Assembly: GCF_000316035.1 (NCBI RefSeq)
Contig: NZ_ANHX01000091.1
Coordinates: forward strand, 124,001-188,000
From: Paenibacillus sp. PAMC 26794
GTDB taxonomy: Bacteria > Bacillota > Bacilli > Paenibacillales > Paenibacillaceae
Reading direction: 5' to 3'
Length of the DNA: 64,000 nt
Below, in pieces: positions 17,696 through 25,693 of this stretch. Under the pieces are notes generated by a model, which worked only from the letters and a program-made list of their open reading frames with translations, did not search any database and had not been told where the DNA came from. Position numbers and translations under genes: made by a program. Within the stretch, counting starts at the first letter, position 1. Every line of letters begins with the position of its first letter.

Positions 17696-20600
17696 TTGGA
17701 ACGTATCAGACGATTTATTCGCGAATTGTCCGAACATCAGTGGCTGGAGCAATTACAGCTGCGCAGCTGGGACATTACCCGCGCTTATTATCATGTGCCA
17801 GGACAGTATGAGGATCAGGGTGAGTACCCCGAAGGGCAAGATTTTGAGCGTTTTCCGAGCAAACAGGGAACGACTTATTTTTTTAGAACACGTTTGGAGA
17901 TCCCTGCTACATGGCAGCAAGCACCTTATGGGCTTGTATTTGAGACAGGCGGAGAAGGCTTGCTTCGGGTAAATGGGCACTCTTATCAGGGTCTTGACCG
18001 CAATCACACCTACGTCACCCTTGATCCGTACAAAGTTGGAATCAATCCGGAACTGGAGATCGAGATGTTTGATCCAGTACCTGAACCCGTGGACCCTTTG
18101 AATCAACAGGCGGTTATTCAGCCGCCAATCACATCGATTACGAGCCTGTTGGTAAGACCAAATGAAGCAGTTCGCAGTCTGATGTGTACCGTCATTATTG
18201 TGCGTGATTCGGCTGTGTTGCTACCGGAAAGTGACTTTCGGCGGGTTCGCCTGTTAGAACTGGTGTATCGTGCGATGGATCAATTTGTAGGCATGTCAGT
18301 AGAAGAGATTGAGCATGGAGAGGGTATTCGTCAGATTGAGAATAATCTGAAGCATCATGTGCGTGAGATTGGTGGCAACGCGGAAGGTCTGGAGCATATG
18401 GTGGGACAGTCCCATATTGATATTGCCTGGCTGTGGCCTGTACGCGAGACGGTACGCAAAACGAGTCGTACCTTCTCCACCGTAGATGCACTCATGAATG
18501 AATATCCGGACTATGTCTATTCCCAGAGCCAACCCTTACTATATGCGTTTCTGAAGGAACATGATCCTGAGCTGTATGCACGGGTGAAGCAGCGGATTGC
18601 AGAAGGTCGCTGGGAATTGGTTGGCGGCATGTGGGTGGAGCCGGATCTGAACATCCCGAGCGGGGAGTCCCTGATTCGCCAGATGTTATATGGTCAGCGT
18701 TTCTATATGGAAGAGTTCGGCAAGACATCACAGATTGAATGGCTACCGGATACGTTCGGGTACTGTGCCTCCCTGCCGCAGATTTTGAAGCATGGCAATG
18801 TGGAGTATTTCATGACAACAAAGCTCGGATGGAATGACACAAATGTGTTTCCGTACGATCTCTTCCACTGGGTGGGCATTGACGGAACACCCATTCTGTC
18901 TTACCTCAATCATGGTGTTAACGAGCACACGCTGCCTAAGGACATTCATGATCACTGGCAGTCGTACCGTGAGAAAGCCGCGCATCCGGAGCACATGCTT
19001 CTGTACGGACACGGAGATGGCGGTGGTGGCGTAACACGCGAGATGCTGGAGTATGTGGATCGCTCAGACCTGATGGTAGGACAGCCCGCCAGTCGATATA
19101 GTACAGCTGGAGCTTTCTTTGCCGGAGTTGAAAAGGAGCAGCCTGTACTTCCGAAGTGGCATGGCGATCTGTATCTGGAGTTACATCGGGGAACCTACAC
19201 GACACATGCGCGCAATAAGCGCAACAATCGGAAAGCTGAAGTTCTATATCGTGAAGCTGAATTGTGGAATACACTCGCTCTGCCAGATATGGAGGCGAAT
19301 ACCGAAGCTGAAGTACGTTCAGCACTGCATGACGGCTGGAAATTAATTTTGCTGAATCAATTCCATGATATTATTCCGGGATCAGCGATTACGGAGTCCT
19401 ACGTCACTTCGAATGAGGAATATGTACAGGTATTTGAATTGGGCAGAACCGGACTGGATCAAGGCATTGCAGCATTGACAACGGGTATCAACACAGAGGG
19501 ACCGGAAGGTTCATTAGCCTATGTTGTATTCAACAGCCTGGGCTGGAAACGCAGTGCAGTCGTTAAACTTCCTGTGCAGGATGAATTGGATCGCTACGGC
19601 ATTGATGAAGAAGGCCAGCGCTTGCGGATGGATCGGGAGGATGGCAGTATGTCTATTCTCGTGACGGACATTCCGGCGTTTGGATATAAGACGATTTGGC
19701 TGGTACCGGAAAATACAAGGGAAACAAATGTAGGGAAAATGACAAACCTTGCCGCGCGGCCAACCTTTAATGATACATGGGATACCGCATTTTATCATGT
19801 GCAGTTCAATGAACGTGGGGAGATCAGCCGTCTGTGGGATAAAACCGCGGAGCGTGAGATGCTGAAGCCGGGTGAACGTGGCAATCAACTCCACTTCTTC
19901 CACGATCGTCCAACGCTCTGGGATGCATGGGATATCGACAGTCGTTATGAGGAACAGATTGCTGGCGAAGTGGAAATGTTGGAGAAAAAGCTGGTGCTGG
20001 CGGGTACAACAAAGGATGTCCTGCGCTTCCGCTGGAAGCTTCATCAATCGGTGATCACACAAGATATCGTCTTTTATCATGATTCACGACGTATCGACTT
20101 CCAGACACAGGTGAATTGGAACGAAAATCACAAACTTCTGAAAGTTGGCTTCCCGATTGATGTGGTGACCTCCAAAGCAACATTCGAGATTCCATTTGGC
20201 GCACTGGAACGCCCAACACATCGCAACACAAGCTGGGAACAAGCGCAGTATGAAGTCTGTGGACATCGCTTCGCGGATGTATCCGAATATGGATACGGTG
20301 TGAGCCTGCTCAATGATTGCAAATATGGGTATGACGTGCAGGGAAGTACCATTCGTTTGTCCTTACTTCGTGCACCCAAATGGCCTGATCGCACAGCCGA
20401 TCTGGGAGAACATGAATTCACCTATTCCCTGTATCCACACGACGGAGACTGGAGAACAGCACACACCGTACGTCAGGCAGCTGAGCTGAATCATGAGGTA
20501 ACGATACATCAAGTGAAACAAGTGCAACAGACGGAGCAGGTACAACCAGAGCAGCAGATAGAGCAGGTACAGCAGAGCGGAGGGACTGAAGTCGATCCAA

Positions 20601-20902
20601 CCACAGATGCAACTGCTAATGCCGCCCCTGTACGCCCAGCAACCGGAGCATGGATTGATTTTGATAGTAACCATGTCATTCTAGATACCGTCAAATTGGC
20701 AGAGGATGGACAAGGCACCGTGCTGCGTTTCTATGAATCGTCAGGCAAACGCGAAACCATCACGTTGCAATGGCCACATGCCTTTGAACAGGCGTATCAC
20801 TCCAACGCACTGGAAGAACCGATCCAACCACTGGCCCATACCAATGGCCAGATTACATTATCTTTTAAACCTTACCAAATACAAACCGTGCTACTGCGGT
20901 AA
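17696..20902 (+). CDS. GH38 alpha-mannosidase (large form)
   Basis: The 1068-residue cytoplasmic enzyme belongs to GH38, which removes alpha-mannose residues from glycans with a zinc ion in the active site. The zinc motif HID is at His240 to Asp242 in SHIDIAWLW. The nucleophile is Asp352 in WLPDTFGYC. The order of N-terminal domain, catalytic barrel, helical bundle (HDIIPGSAI) and beta-sandwich is kept. The start is the TTG at 17696 with GGGAGG upstream. A Gln/Glu/Val/Pro-rich stretch at about residues 937-982 looks like a low-complexity insertion. It follows GH3 by four bases and is probably in the same operon. Confidence 0.93.
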   Translation: MERIRRFIRELSEHQWLEQLQLRSWDITRAYYHVPGQYEDQGEYPEGQDFERFPSKQGTTYFFRTRLEIPATWQQAPYGLVFETGGEGLLRVNGHSYQGLDRNHTYVTLDPYKVGINPELEIEMFDPVPEPVDPLNQQAVIQPPITSITSLLVRPNEAVRSLMCTVIIVRDSAVLLPESDFRRVRLLELVYRAMDQFVGMSVEEIEHGEGIRQIENNLKHHVREIGGNAEGLEHMVGQSHIDIAWLWPVRETVRKTSRTFSTVDALMNEYPDYVYSQSQPLLYAFLKEHDPELYARVKQRIAEGRWELVGGMWVEPDLNIPSGESLIRQMLYGQRFYMEEFGKTSQIEWLPDTFGYCASLPQILKHGNVEYFMTTKLGWNDTNVFPYDLFHWVGIDGTPILSYLNHGVNEHTLPKDIHDHWQSYREKAAHPEHMLLYGHGDGGGGVTREMLEYVDRSDLMVGQPASRYSTAGAFFAGVEKEQPVLPKWHGDLYLELHRGTYTTHARNKRNNRKAEVLYREAELWNTLALPDMEANTEAEVRSALHDGWKLILLNQFHDIIPGSAITESYVTSNEEYVQVFELGRTGLDQGIAALTTGINTEGPEGSLAYVVFNSLGWKRSAVVKLPVQDELDRYGIDEEGQRLRMDREDGSMSILVTDIPAFGYKTIWLVPENTRETNVGKMTNLAARPTFNDTWDTAFYHVQFNERGEISRLWDKTAEREMLKPGERGNQLHFFHDRPTLWDAWDIDSRYEEQIAGEVEMLEKKLVLAGTTKDVLRFRWKLHQSVITQDIVFYHDSRRIDFQTQVNWNENHKLLKVGFPIDVVTSKATFEIPFGALERPTHRNTSWEQAQYEVCGHRFADVSEYGYGVSLLNDCKYGYDVQGSTIRLSLLRAPKWPDRTADLGEHEFTYSLYPHDGDWRTAHTVRQAAELNHEVTIHQVKQVQQTEQVQPEQQIEQVQQSGGTEVDPTTDATANAAPVRPATGAWIDFDSNHVILDTVKLAEDGQGTVLRFYESSGKRETITLQWPHAFEQAYHSNALEEPIQPLAHTNGQITLSFKPYQIQTVLLR

Positions 20903-20944
20903 ACCTTTTTGAAATATTTTTGAGCTATACATGTTCAACTAAAA

Positions 20945-21118
20945 ATTTACACGATAACGGAGAGGACAGAAAGAATTCGAAGAAGCGAAGCGTTCGCCTA
21001 AAAGCTTTCTGAAAGAAAGCTACATCGGAAGCATACGCTATCCCCAGATTTTACCCTTTAGAAAAGGGAATCAAAAAAATCTGGGGATAACAGCGATCGG
21101 AAGGTTATTCTGTCATCG
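20945..21118 (+). repeat. Dispersed structured repeat, copy B (long form)
   Basis: This copy holds all modules. It starts with ATTTACACGATAACGGAGAGG and a GACAGAA half-stem that pairs with TTCTGTC at the 3' end. It then has GCGAA-GCG-TTCGC and AGCTTTCT-GAA-AGAAAGCT hairpins. A perfect 14-base-pair helix joins TATCCCCAGATTTT (21039-21052) to AAAATCTGGGGATA (21076-21089). The GTGAATGTTCTCAGC tail resembles copies C and D. The copy fills the gap between the first GH38 gene and the GH125 gene. Confidence 0.85.
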
Positions 21119-21197
21119 TAGTGGTCTAGTGTGAATGTTCTCAGCTTGATCTTGTATAGCTACACCATTCAATTTGTTTAAGGAGTTGCACTCATCC

Positions 21198-22517
21198 ATG
21201 GAACAGTTCAGATTACCCAAAATACCAATGCCGCCTGTAGCTTTGCCACAATCCATTCAGGCCGTGCTCGAAGAAGCCGAACAGAAACTAGCTCACAGGC
21301 CGAAGCTGCTTCAATTATTCAAAAACTGCTTCCCCAACACTATCGAAACAACAACCAAGTTGATGGAGGACGGTACGACTTTTGTTATCACGGGAGATAT
21401 TCCGGCTTCCTGGCTGCGTGATTCCGTGGAGCAGGTGGTCCATTACATTCCGTTTGCAAAAGAAGACGAGGATCTGCAGCGCATTATTAGCGGGCTGATC
21501 AAACGTCATATCCAGTATGTTCACATCGATCCATATGCCAATGCCTTCAATGAGACTGCTAACGACTGGCATTGGAACACTACGGACGAGACCGAGATGT
21601 CACCTTGGGTGTGGGAACGCAAATTTGAGATTGACTCATTATGTTTTGTTGTACGTTTGGCGTATTTATATTGGAAGGAAACCGAACTGACTGACATTTT
21701 CGATTCAAGCTTCAAAGCAGCGATGCGTAAAATCGTGGACCTGTTCAAAGTCGAACAGCATCACATGGAACAATCTCCATATCGCTTCACTCGCAATAAC
21801 GGTATCCCAACAGATTCCCTGCGCAATCACGGAAAAGGTATGCCAGTCAACTACACGGGTATGATCTGGTCCGGCTTCCGTTCCAGTGATGATGCGTGTG
21901 ATTTCCACTACAACATTCCAGGCAACATGTTCGCGGTTGTAGCTCTGCGCCAAATGCAGGAGTTTGCCGAGTGGGTGTTCCGGGATATGGAACTTTTGCA
22001 GGAATTGAAGGATCTGGAGCAGGACGTGGATCACGGCATTCAGCTGTACGGGATTTATCGTCATCCGGAATTTGGACCGATCTATGCGTACGAGACGGAC
22101 GGTTATGGCAACCACTGTCTCATGGACGATGCGGGTACACCAGGACTCATGTCCATTCCATATCTGGGTTACGTCACAGCGGATGATCCGATCTACCAGA
22201 ATACGCGCCGCTTCGCTCTGAGCAAAGAGAACCCGTTCTATTATGAGGGCAAGGTTGCCAAAGGGATCGGTAGCCCGCACACACCACCGGATTACATCTG
22301 GCATATGGGCTTATCCATGCAGGGACTGACGGCGCAGTCTGCCGAGGAGAAACTAGAGATTATCCGCATGCTCGAAGCGACAGATGCAGATACAGGTTAT
22401 ATGCATGAAGGCTTCCACGCTGATGATCCAACGATTTTTACACGAAAATGGTTTGCATGGTCTAACAGTCTGTTCTCCCAGTTGGTCTATAAATCCATGA
22501 AGGATGGCCTGCTATGA
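21198..22517 (+). CDS. GH125 exo-alpha-1,6-mannosidase
   Basis: The 439-residue protein belongs to GH125, inverting exo-enzymes that remove alpha-1,6-linked mannose from N-glycan cores. Recognisable segments are ITGDIPASWLRDS at about 67-79, HIDPYANAFNE, and WHWNTTDETEMSPWVWERK, which line the active site in this family. It has no signal peptide, so it acts in the cytoplasm. The ATG at 21198 is preferred over TTG 21174, with AAGGAG upstream, although the spacing of about 12 bases is long. It overlaps the next gene by ATGA. It complements the two GH38 enzymes by cleaving the alpha-1,6 branch. Confidence 0.92.
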   Translation: MEQFRLPKIPMPPVALPQSIQAVLEEAEQKLAHRPKLLQLFKNCFPNTIETTTKLMEDGTTFVITGDIPASWLRDSVEQVVHYIPFAKEDEDLQRIISGLIKRHIQYVHIDPYANAFNETANDWHWNTTDETEMSPWVWERKFEIDSLCFVVRLAYLYWKETELTDIFDSSFKAAMRKIVDLFKVEQHHMEQSPYRFTRNNGIPTDSLRNHGKGMPVNYTGMIWSGFRSSDDACDFHYNIPGNMFAVVALRQMQEFAEWVFRDMELLQELKDLEQDVDHGIQLYGIYRHPEFGPIYAYETDGYGNHCLMDDAGTPGLMSIPYLGYVTADDPIYQNTRRFALSKENPFYYEGKVAKGIGSPHTPPDYIWHMGLSMQGLTAQSAEEKLEIIRMLEATDADTGYMHEGFHADDPTIFTRKWFAWSNSLFSQLVYKSMKDGLL

Positions 22518-25500
22518 GCATCCAGCCTAATGATAAAAAGCTGATTATCTTCGCTGATCTTACGTTTCCAATGGAGGGTGCTTCTCCAACTCATGAGGCC
22601 CTGAATACATGGAAAGCAGTCGAAGAGATCACCGTTGTAAACGCCGAAGAACTCGCAGAGACTTTGAAGACTACAGCAGGTGAAGGATGTCTCGTGAATC
22701 TGCATGCACCCTATTTCCCCAAGTCCGCCTGGACGGAGATTGCAGCTTACCTGCATCAGGGCGGAAGCCTGATCAGTGTGGGGGGTGCGCCCTTCAAACG
22801 TCCGGTTCGATATGAAAATGGGGCATGGGTTGTAGAGTCCGAGCAGACCGCGTATCACCAGGAACTCTATATTCATGAGGCGTTGAACGTATCTTCTGCC
22901 AATGTGCAATCCTACACTTCTTCGGAACAGATCCCGCTTCTTGCTGGTAAAGAGGGACTTTTCGAAATTTCAGATACATGGAATCTGGTTCCACATACAA
23001 CCAAAACAAGTGATCTGCCCCACCAGATGGGGTCATCCGGCCCCATGAGTACGCAGATTTATCCATTACTTCGTGGCATGAGCAAGGACGGACGCAGTGT
23101 CGCCGCTCCGGTCGTTCTGTGGGAAAACTCCCGCGCGACTTTCGTAGGTTCACGCTGGATGTTTGTGCATCTGCCGCTGACCACCTCATTCTGGACGCAG
23201 GATGGTGCTGACGAGATTGTGAAGTGGGCGCAATTCTGTGCGCAAGGTGTAACTGAGTTATCCCTGAAAACGAATTATGCTTCGTATGAGCCAGATGAGC
23301 GGGCTGTACTCACACTTCAAGGTCAGATTTTAAAGCGAGCGGGCAACAGGCGTACAGCGTCTGAACTGTGGACGTTTGACATAACGGTCGAGCATGAAGA
23401 TCGCACAAGTGGCACGACGGAGAAGGTATGGAGCCATCGACTGGAGATGGAACTTTCCGGTGAGCAGCGTTTCGAACGTATACTTCTCCCGGTTTCCATT
23501 GAAAGTGGGCTGTATCGGATCGTATGCCACGCGCAGGCACCTGACGGGGAAGTTCGGACCTTGCGTCAAGGCTTCTGGGGACAGGATGCTGCACTGCTGG
23601 CAGAAGGGGAACTGATTACCCGCAGCAGGGACTATTTTGTAAAAGACGGACGTCCTCTCCCAGTTGTGGGCATGACCTACATGACCTCCGATGTGGCACG
23701 GAAATTTCTGTTTCTGCCGAATGCGGATGTTTGGGATCGAGACATGGCCCAGATGGCAAAAGCAGGAATCAACTGGATTCGGACGGGAATCTGGACCGCC
23801 TATCGCAACATGATGCAGGTGGACGGACATATGGCAGAGGATGTGCTTCGTGCCATTGATGCATTTATTTTAACGGCGAAGCGTCACGGCTTACAGGTCA
23901 CGTTCACTTTCTTCTCCTTTACACCGGAGACATGGGAAGGCACGAATCCGTATCTGGACCCGCAGAGTGTCGAGGCACAGAAACGTTTCATCCGCAGCAT
24001 CGTAAGTCGTCACACGCACACAACCCATGTGGACTGGGATCTGATTAACGAGCCATCGATGTTTGATCCAGTACGTATCTTCTCAGCTGGCCCACGCTCG
24101 GCGAGGGATTCGTATGAACAGCAGGCTTATATCACTTGGCTTGAGCAGCGGCATCAGACGATTGAGGCCTTGCAGGAGGCATGGAACATGTCACCGAAGC
24201 AGCTTCCGAACTTTGCAGCCGCGGTGATCCCGGAGGCGGAAGAGATTAATTTTGATGTACAGGACATGCACAAGGCCAAAAAAGGAACACGCTGGCTCGA
24301 TTACTGTCTCTTCTCCATGGAGATGCACAATGGTTGGGCGAGAGAGCTTGTAGGTACGATCAAGGATCTAGTTCCCGATCATCTGGTTACCGTGGGACAG
24401 GACGAAGCCCTTGGTGCACAGCGTCCTTCACCATTCTTCTATGAACGTGAAGTGGATTATACAACCGTGCATTCCTGGTGGTTGAATGATGATCTGATCT
24501 GGGATGGCATTTTCGCCAAAACGCCACACAAACCGAACCTCATTCAGGAGACGGGCATCATGTATGTGGAAACCCCGGATGGACGAGCCAAACGTACCGA
24601 AGAAGAGCTTCGTGGCATTCTCGAACGCAAGTACGCCTATGCTTTCTCGACAGGCGGCGCAGGAGCGGTGCAATGGATCTGGAACACCAACTTCTATATG
24701 GATAATGCCAATGAGTCTCATATCGGAGCCCTGCGTGCAGATGGTACGGAGAAGCCGGAGGCGGATGTATCTTATGATTTTGGCCGATTCATGCATGGCA
24801 TTCGTGATCTCTTTGAAGACCGCGAGCTGGAGGATATTGCAGTGGTGTTCCCGTATTCCAATGACTTTTCCAACCGTGCCCTGGCCTATGATGCCACAAC
24901 GAAGCTGACTCGTGTGATGTCCTATGATCTGAAACTGCCGTTCCGTGCGTTATCCGAATATCATCTGGAAGCACTGGAACAGCAGCCACCGAAGCTGATT
25001 ATCGTGCCGAGTCCGCATAATATGGACAGCGATGCACTGCATCAATTGCTCACGTTTGCAGAGAAGGAAGGCACGACCCTGCTTATTACTGGACCACTGG
25101 GGCTGGATGCGTACTGGAAGGCAAGTGACCGGGTCGATCATATCGTAGGCAAACGCAGTCTGGGTAACGTGCAGCGGGAAGAACTGCTGAATATTAATGG
25201 CGTGAATCACCGGGTGACCTATGGACGGCGTCGTATCGCCGAGGTGGCGAAGGAGACTTTGCTTCACAGGGATAATGGTACAGCAGATGAAGTAACCGTA
25301 TTGCCTTTGGGTAAAGGGAAATTAATCTGGACTCCACTGCCGCTCGAGTTAAATGGACGGGACGAGCCACTTGCTGAATTATATCGTTATGCAACCGAGA
25401 TTTCGGGCATCGAACAGGAGTTGGAATGGATATCTGGCGGGGATATCGCAGGAATCTACGGGCGGAAGCTGAGTTTTCCACAAGGAAATCTGTATGTATT

Positions 25501-25693
25501 TGTATCGGAGTTTGCCTTGAACCATGAAGTTCACGTGAGAGATCAACGTACAGGTGTATCGTACTCGTTCCAATTGGAGAAAAATCGTTCAGTGCTGTTT
25601 GCCACAGATGCTTCTGGAAAGCTGACTGCGGTGTATCGCCCTGATGAAGTTGAGATTGTACAACAAGATGAAAGAGGTGGGATAACACGATGA
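22514..25693 (+). CDS. Large clan GH-A glycoside hydrolase, candidate beta-mannosidase
   Basis: This 1059-residue cytoplasmic protein has the hallmarks of clan GH-A retaining enzymes. The acid/base should be Glu513 in DLINEPSMF. The nucleophile should be Glu679 in IQETGIMY, at the end of a later strand. An N-terminal beta-rich region (about 1-370) precedes the barrel. A C-terminal region from about 760 (VVFPYSNDFSNR and LIIVPSPHNMD) resembles the amidotransferase-like domain found in some GH42 and GH5-like proteins. I cannot assign the family with confidence. Position between alpha-mannosidase genes, with ATGA overlaps on both sides, suggests it splits the remaining Man-beta-1,4-GlcNAc core. 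That is inference. Confidence 0.75.
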   Translation: MSIQPNDKKLIIFADLTFPMEGASPTHEALNTWKAVEEITVVNAEELAETLKTTAGEGCLVNLHAPYFPKSAWTEIAAYLHQGGSLISVGGAPFKRPVRYENGAWVVESEQTAYHQELYIHEALNVSSANVQSYTSSEQIPLLAGKEGLFEISDTWNLVPHTTKTSDLPHQMGSSGPMSTQIYPLLRGMSKDGRSVAAPVVLWENSRATFVGSRWMFVHLPLTTSFWTQDGADEIVKWAQFCAQGVTELSLKTNYASYEPDERAVLTLQGQILKRAGNRRTASELWTFDITVEHEDRTSGTTEKVWSHRLEMELSGEQRFERILLPVSIESGLYRIVCHAQAPDGEVRTLRQGFWGQDAALLAEGELITRSRDYFVKDGRPLPVVGMTYMTSDVARKFLFLPNADVWDRDMAQMAKAGINWIRTGIWTAYRNMMQVDGHMAEDVLRAIDAFILTAKRHGLQVTFTFFSFTPETWEGTNPYLDPQSVEAQKRFIRSIVSRHTHTTHVDWDLINEPSMFDPVRIFSAGPRSARDSYEQQAYITWLEQRHQTIEALQEAWNMSPKQLPNFAAAVIPEAEEINFDVQDMHKAKKGTRWLDYCLFSMEMHNGWARELVGTIKDLVPDHLVTVGQDEALGAQRPSPFFYEREVDYTTVHSWWLNDDLIWDGIFAKTPHKPNLIQETGIMYVETPDGRAKRTEEELRGILERKYAYAFSTGGAGAVQWIWNTNFYMDNANESHIGALRADGTEKPEADVSYDFGRFMHGIRDLFEDRELEDIAVVFPYSNDFSNRALAYDATTKLTRVMSYDLKLPFRALSEYHLEALEQQPPKLIIVPSPHNMDSDALHQLLTFAEKEGTTLLITGPLGLDAYWKASDRVDHIVGKRSLGNVQREELLNINGVNHRVTYGRRRIAEVAKETLLHRDNGTADEVTVLPLGKGKLIWTPLPLELNGRDEPLAELYRYATEISGIEQELEWISGGDIAGIYGRKLSFPQGNLYVFVSEFALNHEVHVRDQRTGVSYSFQLEKNRSVLFATDASGKLTAVYRPDEVEIVQQDERGGITR

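Noticed and set aside
20945..21118. T-box or other known riboswitch for the structured repeat
   Set aside because: The T-box core GGTGG and the usual terminator with a T run are missing, and the downstream genes share no amino-acid or metabolite link.
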